From the NCBI RefSeq assembly GCF_004115925.1, contig NZ_SDDX01000030.1, positions 1 through 64,000 on the forward strand: a stretch of DNA of 64,000 bases, in the 5' to 3' direction. This DNA comes from Lelliottia nimipressuralis. Its GTDB lineage: Bacteria; Pseudomonadota; Gammaproteobacteria; Enterobacterales; Enterobacteriaceae. The translations under genes were made by a program, and so were the position numbers. The notes beneath the pieces were generated by a model that saw only the letters and a program-made list of their open reading frames with translations, had not been told where the DNA came from and made no database searches. Within the stretch, counting starts at the first letter, position 1. Each line of letters begins with the position of its first letter. This document shows positions 1 to 11,045 of the stretch, piece by piece.

Positions 1-265
1 GGCATCCAGCTCCTCGGCATTGGCCTGTGCCAGCGGCTGGATATTGCCACGGGCAATGCGACGCCGCTTCAATCAGCACATTGCGGGTTTCCGGCATTAA
101 TTCACCAGATAAATGATTGATAACATCCGTCTGGCTTTTATCTGGCGCAAAACAGATCGCTTCTGCACCCTGTTTCGCCAGTGCGAGCAGCGTCAGAACT
201 GACTCGTGAATCTCTGCGCCGTCGTAAACGCCGCAGCCGCTCAGTACAACACCTACCTTTTTCAT
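1..265 (-). pseudogene. elbB: elbB, partial 5' part with an apparent frameshift
   Basis: Glyoxalase-like DJ-1/PfpI-family protein ElbB (isoprenoid-biosynthesis-associated in older annotations). The start ATG is at 265-263 and the first residues, MKKVGVVLSGCGVYDGAEIH, match E. coli ElbB. The frame runs well to NVLIEAA (codons at 82-62). After that the expected RIARGNIQPLAQANAEELDA continues only in another frame: seven bases (61-67) occupy the place of two Ala codons, so one base is extra. The 3' part lies outside the window. Seen: the frame change. Inferred: a disrupted gene or a sequencing error. arcZ and arcB follow on the other side of the intergenic region, as in E. coli. Confidence 0.75.
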
Positions 266-372
266 TTCGCCGTCCCTTCTCTCCAACTATCTGAAGCACA
301 TTAAAAATTCTGATTAAAACGCTATGCTTCACACATTTCACTGATTCCTGTAACAAATCATTTAAGATTTGC

Positions 373-378
373 TATCTT
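373..378 (+). promoter_or_regulatory. -10 element of the arcZ promoter
   Basis: TATCTT lies 7 nt before the first base expected for ArcZ (385). No good -35 hexamer is visible about 17 nt upstream. This fits a regulated promoter; E. coli arcZ is known to be repressed by ArcA-P. Confidence 0.5.
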
Positions 379-384
379 AACTGC

Positions 385-507
385 GTGCGGCCTAAATTTT
401 CGGGCAGCGTCCATGCAGTCACAATACTAAAAAAACAGGCGCTGCCAAGATTTCCCTGGTGTTGGCGCAGTATTCGCGCACCCCGGTTTAGCCGGGGTCA
501 TTTTTTG
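385..507 (+). ncRNA. arcZ: ArcZ small regulatory RNA
   Basis: Hfq-dependent sRNA that in E. coli activates rpoS translation and represses flhDC, arcB and others. Evidence: position between elbB and arcB, opposite to arcB; the 5' start GTGCGGCCT; and a 3' half nearly identical to the RNase E-processed E. coli form (ATTTCCCTGGTGTTGGCGCA from about 450, ending in the hairpin CCCCGG-TTTAG-CCGGGG plus a T run at 501-506). The length, about 122 nt, matches the 121 nt of E. coli ArcZ. The stretch 395-440 differs strongly from E. coli while the processed seed is kept. The terminator overlaps the arcB stop codon (500-498). Confidence 0.9.
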
Positions 508-2831
508 GTATTTTCCACCCACGCTTTCAACACATCCACATCGTTCTGCCACTCTTGTTTCATCTCCTCAACCCATTCACCCACGTTATCCCACCACGCC
601 GGTAAATCCGGAGACTGGATCTGCTGACCCAACTGCTGCAAATGGCGTAACCCGACCGATCCGGCAGCGCCTTTAATTTTGTGCCCCTCTTCGACGATAC
701 CTTTCTGGTCGCGCGCCGTCAGATTGGACTCCAGCACGCTTAAATAGCCCGGCATCATTTTCTCGAACACTGCCACCCCATCGGTGATCAGTTTCGGCCC
801 GACCAGATCGATGTACTGCTCCAGCATGGCGATATCCAGAAGTGATTGTGCTTTTTCGCTCTCTACAGGCGTCATCGTGCTCTCCTCTTCATCACAGGTA
901 TCCCAGAATTTTTTGATCATAGCGGTCAGGGCTGGCACCGCCAGCGGTTTGCTGAGCACATCGTCCATACCGGCATCGAGGTACTCTTTTTTGTCCTTCA
1001 GAACGTTAGCGGTCAGGGCCACCAGCGGCGGTAATTCATCGCGTGTATAACGACGCGTCAGCTCGCGGGAGATGTCCAGCCCGGTCATATCCGGGAGCTG
1101 AATATCCAGCAGCACGAGGTCATACTCACCCGGTGTAAACATCTCCAGCGCGGCAGTCCCGGTCATCGCCACATCGACGCTGTTACCCAGTTTTTCGAGC
1201 ACAGAACGGGCAACAATCACGTTCAGCTCAATATCTTCCACCAGCAGAACATGAAGGGCTGGCAGCGGCAGTTCATCGTTCTCGAAGGTATCTTCCACCT
1301 CTTCTGCAACCGCAGGCGCATGTACCGTCAGTGTAAAGACAGAGCCTTTCCCCTGCTGGCTGGAGACGGTAATATCTCCGCCCATGCTCTTCGCCAGACG
1401 GCGCGAAACGGCCAGGCCAATCCCGGTGCCCGTTGCCGGTTTCCCGCCGTGGCTGTCTTTCACCTGATAATACATGGCGAAGATTTTGTCCTGCTCTTCC
1501 TGCGGAATGCCGATGCCGGAGTCCTCCACTTCGAAGTGCAGCATATCGCCTGCATCGAAGCGAATACGCACCACCACTTCCCCTTTCTGGGTGAACTTGA
1601 CGGCGTTGCTGATGAGGTTCCACAAGATCTGGCGCAGACGCGTACCGTCCGTCACCACTTTATGCGGCAGCGGCAGCGAAGGCTCCAGCACAAAGCGCAG
1701 CCCTTTCTGCTGCGCCTGCAGACCGGAGAGATTCTCCAGATCCGCCAGGAATCCGGTGAAGTCGACAGGCTGATTATCCAGCTGGACTTTTCGGCGTTCC
1801 ATCTTATCCATATCAATAATATCGTTGAAGATATTACCGAGGGTCACGGCGGAAACGTGGATAGTTTTGAGGTATTTTTCCTGTTCGCCGGTCAGTTCCG
1901 TGTCCAGCAGAATACGGCTAAGCCCCACGATGCCGTTCAGCGGCGTACGCAGCTCGTGGCTGATGGTCGAGATGAAGGTGGTCTTGTCGCGGCTGGCACG
2001 CTCCAGCGCGTCCTGATAACGCTTACGCTCGGTAATATCGCGGCCAAAGCCCATCAGGCCGTGGCGTTTGCCCACGCGGTCGTAATAAGGGACTTTGCGG
2101 ATTTCAAAGCAGGCTTTGCGCCCGTCGGGATAATCCAGCCACTGTTCGTAGGTGAGAGAGACATTATGGCGGAACACCTTCTCGTCGGTTTCGATAACCT
2201 TGGCCGCCGCCTCTTCCGAGTAGACATCCTGCGGTTTAAGGTGAATCAGCTGTTTCTCACTTTTTCCCGTCAGCAGCTCCATCGCCCGGTTACAGCCGGA
2301 GAACTCTTTATCTTCGTTGCGGTAGAAGACCAGATCCGGTGAAGCGTCGAGGAACGAGCGCAGGAAGGAGGATTGCTGCTCCAGCTGAATCTGCGTGACT
2401 TCACGCTCTTTCATCTCAACCTTCAGCTGCTCAAGGGTCGCCTGACGCTCGGCTTCCGCTTTCTCACGATCCGAAATCTCCTGATTCAGCTGCGCAATGT
2501 TGTCTTTCAGCTGGACGTTAAGCTTGAGGTCACGCTCGCGCATCTCCTCCAGTTTCTGCACCAGACGGGAGAGCCGCTGGCGCGACTCTTCCAGCTGTTC
2601 CACCACCACCGAGAGAAAATAGACCGCCCACGGAGTGATCAGCAGGCCGAAGAAGATCGAGCGGATAACGTCGATACTTTCGACCTGGCCGTGCAGCACC
2701 ATGGTTACCGCCATCTGCACGACAATCGCCAGCACCACCAGCGCCAGGGCCAACAGCAATGAGAAACGCACCAGGCCGAGCTTCATCATCAGGTCGACGT
2801 AGTACTGCGCAAGCATACGAATTTGCTTCAT
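498..2831 (-). CDS. arcB: aerobic respiration control sensor kinase ArcB
   Basis: Tripartite hybrid histidine kinase of the inner membrane; senses quinone redox state and phosphorylates ArcA by phosphorelay. 777 aa from Met-Lys-Gln-Ile-Arg. I chose this start rather than the in-frame ATG ten codons upstream because it matches the E. coli N-terminus (778 aa) and has an AAGGGA Shine-Dalgarno. Two membrane helices lie in residues 20-80, followed by a coiled-coil linker, a PAS domain (about 150-270), the HisKA domain with phospho-acceptor His292 in SHELRTP, HATPase, a receiver domain with Asp576 in LLDIQLPD, and an Hpt domain with His717 in GHKIKGAAG; these residue numbers I counted from the sequence. 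All phosphorelay residues are intact. The gene upstream is lptG, not yhcC as in E. coli. Confidence 0.98.
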   Translation of the reverse strand: MKQIRMLAQYYVDLMMKLGLVRFSLLLALALVVLAIVVQMAVTMVLHGQVESIDVIRSIFFGLLITPWAVYFLSVVVEQLEESRQRLSRLVQKLEEMRERDLKLNVQLKDNIAQLNQEISDREKAEAERQATLEQLKVEMKEREVTQIQLEQQSSFLRSFLDASPDLVFYRNEDKEFSGCNRAMELLTGKSEKQLIHLKPQDVYSEEAAAKVIETDEKVFRHNVSLTYEQWLDYPDGRKACFEIRKVPYYDRVGKRHGLMGFGRDITERKRYQDALERASRDKTTFISTISHELRTPLNGIVGLSRILLDTELTGEQEKYLKTIHVSAVTLGNIFNDIIDMDKMERRKVQLDNQPVDFTGFLADLENLSGLQAQQKGLRFVLEPSLPLPHKVVTDGTRLRQILWNLISNAVKFTQKGEVVVRIRFDAGDMLHFEVEDSGIGIPQEEQDKIFAMYYQVKDSHGGKPATGTGIGLAVSRRLAKSMGGDITVSSQQGKGSVFTLTVHAPAVAEEVEDTFENDELPLPALHVLLVEDIELNVIVARSVLEKLGNSVDVAMTGTAALEMFTPGEYDLVLLDIQLPDMTGLDISRELTRRYTRDELPPLVALTANVLKDKKEYLDAGMDDVLSKPLAVPALTAMIKKFWDTCDEEESTMTPVESEKAQSLLDIAMLEQYIDLVGPKLITDGVAVFEKMMPGYLSVLESNLTARDQKGIVEEGHKIKGAAGSVGLRHLQQLGQQIQSPDLPAWWDNVGEWVEEMKQEWQNDVDVLKAWVENTKK

Positions 2832-2860
2832 AGGGGATCCCTTCACGACTTCATCGCTCA

Positions 2861-2866
2861 ATAATA
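2861..2866 (-). promoter_or_regulatory. candidate -10 element for arcB
   Basis: On the minus strand TATTAT lies about 30 nt before the arcB ATG, with TTCAAC 19 nt further upstream as a weak -35. Since lptG now precedes arcB and a hairpin follows lptG, arcB needs a promoter in this 137-bp gap. Weak support only. Confidence 0.3.
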
Positions 2867-2929
2867 CTCAAATTCCGGGCAAGGCGTTGAAGGTTGTGTG
2901 AAAAAGTGCGGCGTGAATCAGGAGATTAG

Positions 2930-2957
2930 CCTCACTCCCGGCGATTAGGGAGTGAGG
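2930..2957 (-). terminator. 10-bp hairpin after lptG
   Basis: Perfect inverted repeat CCTCACTCCC / GGGAGTGAGG with an 8-nt loop, 12 nt downstream of the lptG stop. The minus-strand tail (CTAATCTCC) has no run of T, so it is a weak or factor-assisted terminator at best. It sits in the arcB-lptG junction created by the relocated block. Confidence 0.5.
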
Positions 2958-2968
2958 AAGAGGTGCGA

Positions 2969-4051
2969 TTAGGAGCGTCTGAGAAGCAGCCAGAGGCTGA
3001 TCAGGAAGAACGACGCGCTCGGCAGCAGCGCACCGATCAGCGGTGGAATACCGTAGACCAGCGTCAGCGGGCCAAAGATCTGGTCCAGCACGTAGAAAAC
3101 AAAGCCAAAGCTGATACCGGTGACCACACGCACGCCCATCGGCACGCTACGCAGCGGCCCGAAGATGAACGACAGCGCCATCAGCATCATTACCGCCACG
3201 GACATCGGCTGGAAGATTTTGCTCCACATGTTGAGCTGATAACGCCCGGCATCCTGGCCGCTCGACTTCAGGTACTTCACATAATTGTGCAGGCCGCTGA
3301 TAGAGAGCGCATCTGGGTCCAGCGCCACCACGCCCAGTTTGTCAGGCGTCAGGTTGGTCTTCCAGGTGCCCGAAACGGTCTGAGCACCGGTGATTTGTTT
3401 CGGATCTTGCAGGTTCGATTCATCCACCTGCGACAGGCGCCAGAGCTTCTGCGCCGGATCGAATTTCGCCGTGGTTGCGTAACGCACGGACTGTAAACGG
3501 CGATGATCGTTGAAGGCGTAAATACTCACACCGCCCAGCTCATCATCACCCTTTACGCGTTCGATATAGACGAAGTTGTTACCGTCTTTCGCCCACAGGC
3601 CTTGTTGAGTTGAGAGCAAAGAGCCGCCGTACATGGCCTGCGCACGATAGTTACGCGCCATCTGCTCGCCCTGAGGAGCGACCCATTCACCGATCGCCAT
3701 CGTCAGCAGGACCAGTGGAATAGCGGTTTTCATTACCGACAGCGCCACCTGCATACGGGTGAAGCCCGAAGCCTGCATCACCACCAGCTCACTGCGCTGG
3801 GCCAGCATCCCCAGCCCCAGCAACGCGCCTAACAGCGCGGCCATCGGGAAGAAGATTTGCACATCTTTTGGCACGCTGAGAATGGTATACATCCCGGCGC
3901 CCAGTGCGTCGTAACTCCCCTGCCCGGCTTTTTTCAGCTGGTCGACAAACTTGATGATGCCTGAGAGCGACACCAGCATGAACAACGTCATCATGATGGT
4001 GGTGAAAATGGTTTTACCGATATAGCGGTCAAGAACGCGGAAAGCCTGCAT
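2969..4051 (-). CDS. lptG: LPS export ABC transporter permease LptG
   Basis: Inner-membrane permease that with LptF and the ATPase LptB2 extracts lipopolysaccharide and drives it along the LptC-LptA-LptD bridge. 360 aa, the E. coli length. Membrane helices lie near residues 15-35, 60-80 and 100-120, then a periplasmic beta-jellyroll (about 135-265), then three C-terminal helices. Start: the ATG at 4051 shares its A with the lptF stop (TGATG), with AAAGGAG upstream; an in-frame GTG one codon earlier is less likely. Translationally coupled to lptF. Confidence 0.97.
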   Translation of the reverse strand: MQAFRVLDRYIGKTIFTTIMMTLFMLVSLSGIIKFVDQLKKAGQGSYDALGAGMYTILSVPKDVQIFFPMAALLGALLGLGMLAQRSELVVMQASGFTRMQVALSVMKTAIPLVLLTMAIGEWVAPQGEQMARNYRAQAMYGGSLLSTQQGLWAKDGNNFVYIERVKGDDELGGVSIYAFNDHRRLQSVRYATTAKFDPAQKLWRLSQVDESNLQDPKQITGAQTVSGTWKTNLTPDKLGVVALDPDALSISGLHNYVKYLKSSGQDAGRYQLNMWSKIFQPMSVAVMMLMALSFIFGPLRSVPMGVRVVTGISFGFVFYVLDQIFGPLTLVYGIPPLIGALLPSASFFLISLWLLLRRS

Positions 4052-5151
4052 CACACCGCTCCTTTACGTACAAAGCGGGCACGTATGCGGCGCATCGGCA
4101 CGCTATCCCACAGGTTTAATACCACTGCCAGCAGCAGGTACAGGCCATTGACCACCCACATCCAGATCATCGGGTCGATCTTGCCCTTGCCGCCATTCGA
4201 CTTAATAGACGTTTGCAGCAGGAAGAACACCAGATACAGCAGCATCGCTGGCAGCATCGAGAGCACACGGCCCTGACGCGGGTTAACCACGCTCAGCGGC
4301 ACAACCATCAACGCCATCATAAACACGGTGAATACCAGCGTCAGACGCCAGTGCAGTTCCGCTCTCGCGCGATTGGTATCGGTGTTTATCAGGGTACGCA
4401 TGTCCATCTGCTCGGTATCCGTTGGATCGAGCGCCACGTTCTGATGGCCGACAATCGCCTGATAGTTCTGGAAATCGGTAATACGGAAGTCGCGCAGCAG
4501 CGCGGTGCCTTCAAAGCGGGTGCCTTTGTTCAGCGTCACCACCTGAGAGCCGTCTTTACGCTGCGAGAGCTGACCGGAATCCGCGACCACCACGGAAGGG
4601 CGGGCGTTACCTTTGGTACGGATTTGGGCGAGGAACACGTCGTTGAATCGACTGCCGTCAACGCTTTCAATAAAGAGGACGGAGCTGCCGTCTGTGGCCT
4701 GCTGGAACTGGCCCTGCGCGAGCGCCGCCATGCCAGGGTTGGCTTTGGCTTCGGCCAGCACTTCATCCTGATGTCGGGAAGACCAGGGGCCGGCCCACAT
4801 CACGTTTACCGCCGCCACGATACCAGTGAACAGTGCCAGCACCATCGCGGCTTTCACCAGTACGGCTTTGCTTAGGCCGCAGGCGTGCATGACGGTGATT
4901 TCACTTTCGGTATAGAGTTTTCCCAGCGTCATGAGCAGGCCGAGGAAAAGGCTTAGCGGCAGAATAAGCTGCGCCATTTCGGGCACGCCTAATCCGAGCA
5001 GAGAAAGCACCAGATTTGTTGGGATTTCGCCGTCTACCGCCGCGCCGAGGATCCTGACTAACTTCTGACAGAAAAAGATCAGAAGTAAGATGAAAAGGAT
5101 CGCCAGCTGGCTTTTGAGCGTCTCCCGCACCAGATATCTTATGATTATCAC
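4051..5151 (-). CDS. lptF: LPS export ABC transporter permease LptF
   Basis: Partner permease of LptG in the LptB2FG lipopolysaccharide extractor. 366 aa, identical in length to E. coli LptF, starting MIIIRYLVRETLKSQ. Pattern: three N-terminal helices, a periplasmic jellyroll domain (about 130-265), three C-terminal helices. Divergent from pepA, with 266 bp between the two starts. That arrangement (pepA and lptFG divergent) is the E. coli one, so this part of the relocated block is internally unchanged. Confidence 0.97.
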   Translation of the reverse strand: MIIIRYLVRETLKSQLAILFILLLIFFCQKLVRILGAAVDGEIPTNLVLSLLGLGVPEMAQLILPLSLFLGLLMTLGKLYTESEITVMHACGLSKAVLVKAAMVLALFTGIVAAVNVMWAGPWSSRHQDEVLAEAKANPGMAALAQGQFQQATDGSSVLFIESVDGSRFNDVFLAQIRTKGNARPSVVVADSGQLSQRKDGSQVVTLNKGTRFEGTALLRDFRITDFQNYQAIVGHQNVALDPTDTEQMDMRTLINTDTNRARAELHWRLTLVFTVFMMALMVVPLSVVNPRQGRVLSMLPAMLLYLVFFLLQTSIKSNGGKGKIDPMIWMWVVNGLYLLLAVVLNLWDSVPMRRIRARFVRKGAV

Positions 5152-5289
5152 TTTAAATACGCCCGTAAAAACCCGTCTCTTTGCTGGAAAATTGCTTGTT
5201 TCATGGCTTAAACGTCATTTATTCTCTTGAGTCGTCGAAAACATCGCTAAGATTAAAAAACCCGGCGGTGTCGCGCTTCAGGATATTTT

Positions 5290-5320
5290 TTGACGTGTCG
5301 AAACCGTAGTAACGTAAGAT
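5290..5320 (+). promoter_or_regulatory. candidate sigma70 promoter for pepA
   Basis: TTGACG (5290-5295) and TAAGAT (5315-5320), spacer 19 nt, about 100 nt before the pepA ATG. E. coli pepA is autoregulated by PepA from an upstream promoter; no operator can be assigned here by eye. Confidence 0.35.
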
Positions 5321-5414
5321 TAACACGAAGTCACCACAACAGCGGACATGAGTTACGAAAGGTTTCAATTCTATCCGTAGCAGCCGTCGTTGTCTTTAAG
5401 ATTCAGGAGCGTAG

Positions 5415-6929
<1,515 letters not shown>

Positions 6930-6941
6930 TTGCACGCAGTT

Positions 6942-7002
6942 GTCCGGCGGCGTCAGGCTTGCCGGACCTACAAGGTGTACGCTGGCCGGGTAACCCCCGG
7001 CT
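6942..7002. repeat. REP-like element between pepA and holC
   Basis: Two inverted repeats in tandem: TCCGGC...GCCGGA spanning 6942-6966, followed by CTACAAGG as in enterobacterial REP units, and GCCGGGtaacCCCCGGC near 6985-7001. The second hairpin may help end pepA transcripts. It resembles the other REP units in this window. Confidence 0.55.
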
Positions 7003-7036
7003 TTGCGTTTAAATCCACCCAAAGAAGCCCCATATT

Positions 7037-7480
7037 ATGAAGAATGCGACGTTCTACCTTCTGGACAACGATAACACCGTCGATGGCTTAAGCGCCGTTG
7101 AGCAGCTGGTGTGTGAAATTGCCGCAGAACGTTGGCGCAGCGGTAAACGCGTCCTGATTGCCTGTGAAGATGAAGCGCAGGCGATTCGTCTTGACGAAGC
7201 GTTGTGGGCAAGGCCACCCGAAGGTTTTGTTCCGCATAATTTGTCGGGAGAAGGGCCGCGCGGTGGCGCACCGGTGGAGATTGCCTGGCCACAAAAGCGT
7301 AACAGCAGCGCGCGCGATATTCTGATCAGCCTGCGTATCGGCTTTGCAGATTTTGCCACCGCTTTCACAGAAGTGGTAGACTTTGTCCCTCACGAAGATT
7401 CTCTGAAACAACTGGCGCGCGAACGCTACAAAGCGTACCGCCTGGCCGGTTTTAACCTGAATACGGCAACCTGGAAATAA
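7037..7480 (+). CDS. holC: DNA polymerase III subunit chi
   Basis: Clamp-loader accessory subunit that binds HolD (psi) and the C-terminus of SSB. 147 aa, with the family opening [12 protein letters not shown] and a conserved C-terminal WK end. The stop TAA shares one base with the valS ATG (7480), so holC and valS are translationally coupled as in E. coli. Confidence 0.97.
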   Translation: MKNATFYLLDNDNTVDGLSAVEQLVCEIAAERWRSGKRVLIACEDEAQAIRLDEALWARPPEGFVPHNLSGEGPRGGAPVEIAWPQKRNSSARDILISLRIGFADFATAFTEVVDFVPHEDSLKQLARERYKAYRLAGFNLNTATWK

Positions 7481-10335
7481 TGGAAAAGACATACAACCCA
7501 CGAGATATCGAACAGCCGCTTTACGAGCACTGGGAAGAGCAGGGCTATTTCAAGCCTAACGGCGATGAAAGCAAAGAGTCCTTCTGCATCATGATCCCGC
7601 CGCCGAACGTCACCGGCAGTTTGCATATGGGTCATGCCTTCCAGCAAACCATCATGGATACCATGATCCGTTACCAGCGCATGCAGGGCAAAAACACCCT
7701 GTGGCAGGCCGGGACTGACCACGCGGGCATTGCGACCCAAATGGTGGTTGAGCGTAAGATTGCCGCTGAAGAAGGTAAAACCCGCCATGACTACGGTCGC
7801 GACGCGTTCATCGACAAAATCTGGCAGTGGAAAGCCGAATCTGGCGGCACCATTACCCGTCAGATGCGTCGTCTCGGCAACTCCGTGGACTGGGAGCGCG
7901 AGCGCTTCACCATGGATGAAGGCCTTTCCAACGCCGTGAAAGAAGTTTTCGTCCGTCTGTACAAAGAGGACCTGATTTACCGTGGCAAACGCCTGGTGAA
8001 CTGGGACCCGAAACTGCGCACTGCGATCTCCGATCTGGAAGTGGAAAACCGCGAGTCTAAAGGCTCCATGTGGCACATCCGCTATCCGCTGGCCGATGGC
8101 GCAAAAACCGCAGACGGTAAAGATTACCTGGTGGTTGCGACGACGCGTCCAGAAACCCTGCTGGGCGATACTGGCGTGGCCGTTAACCCGGAAGATCCGC
8201 GCTACAAAGATCTGATCGGTAAATTTGTGGTTCTGCCGCTGGTGAACCGCCGTATTCCAATTCTTGGCGACGAGCACGCCGATATGGAAAAAGGCACCGG
8301 CTGTGTGAAAATCACCCCGGCACACGATTTCAATGACTATGAAGTTGGCCGTCGTCACGCCCTGCCGATGATTAACATTCTGACCTTTGACGGCGATATC
8401 CGTGAAAGCGCGGAAGTGTATGACACCAAAGGCGAAGAGTCTGACGTTTACTCCTCTGAAATCCCGGCTGAATTCCAGAAACTGGAACGTTTTGCTGCGC
8501 GTAAAGCGGTGGTTGCGGCCATTGACGCGCTCGGCCTGCTGGAAGAGATCAAACCTCACGATCTGACCGTTCCTTACGGCGACCGCGGTGGCGTGGTCAT
8601 CGAGCCGATGCTGACCGACCAGTGGTACGTGCGTGCCGATATCCTGGCGAAACCGGCTGTCGAAGCGGTTGAGAACGGTGATATCCAGTTTGTACCAAAA
8701 CAGTATGAAAACATGTACTTCTCCTGGATGCGCGATATTCAGGACTGGTGTATCTCTCGTCAACTGTGGTGGGGTCACCGTATCCCGGCCTGGTATGATA
8801 ACGACGGCAATGTGTTTGTTGGCCGCACCGAAGAAGAAGTGCGTCAGGAAAACAATCTGGGCGCTGACGTGGCCCTGCGCCAGGACGAAGACGTTCTGGA
8901 CACGTGGTTCTCCTCCGCCCTGTGGACCTTCTCCACTCTCGGCTGGCCGGAAAACACCGACGCCCTGCGTCAGTTCCATCCGACCAGCGTGATGGTCTCC
9001 GGCTTCGACATCATCTTCTTCTGGATTGCCCGCATGATCATGATGACCATGCACTTCATCAAAGATGAAAACGGCAAGCCGCAGGTTCCGTTCCATACCG
9101 TCTACATGACCGGTCTGATTCGTGACGACGAAGGCCAGAAGATGTCCAAATCCAAGGGTAACGTTATTGACCCACTGGATATGGTTGACGGGATTTCGCT
9201 GGCAGATCTGCTGGAGAAACGTACCGGCAACATGATGCAGCCGCAGCTGGCAGAGAAAATTCGCAAGCGCACCGAGAAGCAATTCCCGGACGGCATCGAG
9301 CCGCACGGCACCGACGCCCTGCGTTTCACTCTGGCAGCGCTGGCCTCTACCGGTCGCGATATCAACTGGGACATGAAACGTCTGGAAGGTTACCGCAACT
9401 TCTGTAACAAGCTGTGGAACGCCAGCCGCTTCGTGCTGATGAACACCGAAGATCAGGATTGCGGCTTTAACGGCGGCGAAATGACCCTGTCTCTGGCGGA
9501 TCGTTGGATTCTGGCGGAATTCAACCAGACCATCAAAGCGTACCGTGAAGCGCTGGATACCTATCGCTTTGATATCGCAGCAGGCATTCTGTATGAGTTC
9601 ACCTGGAATCAGTTCTGCGACTGGTATCTGGAGCTAACCAAGCCAGTAATGAATGGTGGCAATGAAGCGGAGCTGCGCGGCACGCGTAATTCGCTGATTA
9701 CCGTTCTGGAAGGTTTGCTGCGCCTCGCGCACCCAATCATCCCGTTCATCACCGAGACCATCTGGCAGCGTGTGAAAGTCATCAAAGGCATCACTGCCGA
9801 CACCATCATGCTGCAGCCGTTCCCGGAGTTCGACGCCGCGCAGGTGGATGAAGCAGCCGCTTCCGATACCGAATGGCTGAAACTGGCGATTGTGGCAATC
9901 CGTAACATTCGCGCAGAGATGAATATATCTCCAGGCAAACCACTGGAACTGCTGCTGCGCGGTTGCAGCGAGACGGCGATTCGTCGTGTGACCGAGAACA
10001 GTAGCTTCCTGCAAAACATGGCGCGTCTGGAAAGCATCACCGTGCTGCCAGCCGATGACAAAGGTCCGGTCTCCGTGACTAAAATCATCGAAGGCGCCGA
10101 ACTGCTGATCCCAATGGCGGGTCTGATCGATAAAGAGACCGAACTGGCTCGTCTGGCAAAAGAAGTGGCCAAAGTCGAACTGGAAATCGGAAAAATCGAG
10201 AGCAAGCTGGCTAACGAAGGCTTTGTCGCACGCGCCCCTGAAGCGGTTATCGCGAAAGAGCGTGAACGTCTGGTCGCCTTCGCCGATGCAAAAGCGAAAC
10301 TGATCGAGCAGCAGGCAGTTATCGCCGCGCTGTAA
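7480..10335 (+). CDS. valS: valyl-tRNA synthetase
   Basis: Class I aminoacyl-tRNA synthetase charging tRNA-Val and editing Thr-tRNA-Val. 951 aa, as in E. coli. The HIGH-type motif is HMGH at residues 49-52, the KMSKS motif at 554-558, with the editing (CP1) domain between them, an anticodon-binding domain after about 650 and the C-terminal coiled coil at about 880-951. A perfect 13-bp hairpin follows the stop. Confidence 0.98.
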   Translation: MEKTYNPRDIEQPLYEHWEEQGYFKPNGDESKESFCIMIPPPNVTGSLHMGHAFQQTIMDTMIRYQRMQGKNTLWQAGTDHAGIATQMVVERKIAAEEGKTRHDYGRDAFIDKIWQWKAESGGTITRQMRRLGNSVDWERERFTMDEGLSNAVKEVFVRLYKEDLIYRGKRLVNWDPKLRTAISDLEVENRESKGSMWHIRYPLADGAKTADGKDYLVVATTRPETLLGDTGVAVNPEDPRYKDLIGKFVVLPLVNRRIPILGDEHADMEKGTGCVKITPAHDFNDYEVGRRHALPMINILTFDGDIRESAEVYDTKGEESDVYSSEIPAEFQKLERFAARKAVVAAIDALGLLEEIKPHDLTVPYGDRGGVVIEPMLTDQWYVRADILAKPAVEAVENGDIQFVPKQYENMYFSWMRDIQDWCISRQLWWGHRIPAWYDNDGNVFVGRTEEEVRQENNLGADVALRQDEDVLDTWFSSALWTFSTLGWPENTDALRQFHPTSVMVSGFDIIFFWIARMIMMTMHFIKDENGKPQVPFHTVYMTGLIRDDEGQKMSKSKGNVIDPLDMVDGISLADLLEKRTGNMMQPQLAEKIRKRTEKQFPDGIEPHGTDALRFTLAALASTGRDINWDMKRLEGYRNFCNKLWNASRFVLMNTEDQDCGFNGGEMTLSLADRWILAEFNQTIKAYREALDTYRFDIAAGILYEFTWNQFCDWYLELTKPVMNGGNEAELRGTRNSLITVLEGLLRLAHPIIPFITETIWQRVKVIKGITADTIMLQPFPEFDAAQVDEAAASDTEWLKLAIVAIRNIRAEMNISPGKPLELLLRGCSETAIRRVTENSSFLQNMARLESITVLPADDKGPVSVTKIIEGAELLIPMAGLIDKETELARLAKEVAKVELEIGKIESKLANEGFVARAPEAVIAKERERLVAFADAKAKLIEQQAVIAAL

Positions 10336-10341
10336 TACCTC

Positions 10342-10371
10342 TACCCCTTGCCTGATCGCAGGCAAGGGGTA
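10342..10371 (+). terminator. hairpin after valS
   Basis: Perfect 13-bp stem TACCCCTTGCCTG / CAGGCAAGGGGTA with loop ATCG, 6 nt after the valS stop. There is no T run behind it (TCCTCCCTG), so termination may need other factors, or the stem protects the 3' end. Confidence 0.6.
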
Positions 10372-10458
10372 TCCTCCCTGAATTATCCTCGCTTGCACTC
10401 CCCTTTCTGTGGTGCTATTAACTGCAACTGTGTGTCAATTTTTGTCATGAGTAATGCT

Positions 10459-10962
10459 ATGAGCGTGATTACCCCCGTCGCAGCGGCTATGCGCCGGATC
10501 ACTGAGCAAGACAATGCCGGGATCGCTGCGGTTATCCGTGAAGTGTCGGCGGAGTACGGCCTGACGGCCGATAAAGGCTATACCGTCGCCGACCCCAACC
10601 TGGACGAACTGTTTCAGCTTTACAGCCAGCCGGGCCATGCCTACTGGGTGATTGAACAGAACGGCAAAGTCGTCGGTGGAGGCGGTGTTGCGCCACTGAG
10701 CTGCAGCGAGCCAGATATCTGCGAGCTGCAAAAGATGTATTTCCTGTCGAACGTGCGCGGACAAGGCCTGGCGAAAAAGCTGGCGCTCCTTGCTCTCGAT
10801 CACGCGCGCGCGCAAGGTTTTAAACGCTGTTACCTCGAAACGACCGCCTTCCTCAAAGAAGCCATCGGCTTATATGAACACCTGGGTTTTGAACATATCG
10901 ATGCGCCGCTGGGCTGTACCGGGCATGTCGATTGCGAAGTCAGGATGCTGAAAACTCTGTAA
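10459..10962 (+). CDS. yjgM: GNAT-family N-acetyltransferase YjgM
   Basis: Predicted acetyl-CoA-dependent acyltransferase; substrate unknown (E. coli yjgM is also called aatA or o167). From this ATG it has 167 aa, exactly the E. coli length, with matching MRRIT and the acetyl-CoA loop [11 protein letters not shown] near residues 100-110. An in-frame ATG four codons upstream is possible but fits less well. It lies downstream of valS on the same strand. In E. coli, as I remember, yjgM is separated from valS by yjgN and points the other way, so the local order is changed here. Confidence 0.9.
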   Translation: MSVITPVAAAMRRITEQDNAGIAAVIREVSAEYGLTADKGYTVADPNLDELFQLYSQPGHAYWVIEQNGKVVGGGGVAPLSCSEPDICELQKMYFLSNVRGQGLAKKLALLALDHARAQGFKRCYLETTAFLKEAIGLYEHLGFEHIDAPLGCTGHVDCEVRMLKTL

Positions 10963-11045
10963 ATCTCCTTCCCGCCCTCTTCTGTTAAGCAGCTGTAAAC
11001 TGAATGCTCTACACTCTCAGTTCACACCAAAACGGGGGAAAGACG

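Noticed and set aside
1251..2342. 363-codon open frame antisense to arcB
   Set aside because: arcB is intact with all phosphorelay residues; the antisense frame has no ribosome binding site or known domain.
2930..2957. The hairpin after lptG as an attachment site of the relocated block
   Set aside because: No matching copy was seen at the other end (15409-15450), so there is no direct repeat flanking the block.
7426..9306. 626-codon open frame antisense to valS
   Set aside because: It is a shadow of the strongly conserved valS frame, has no start signal or homology, and is His/Val-rich, typical of antisense frames in GC-rich genes.
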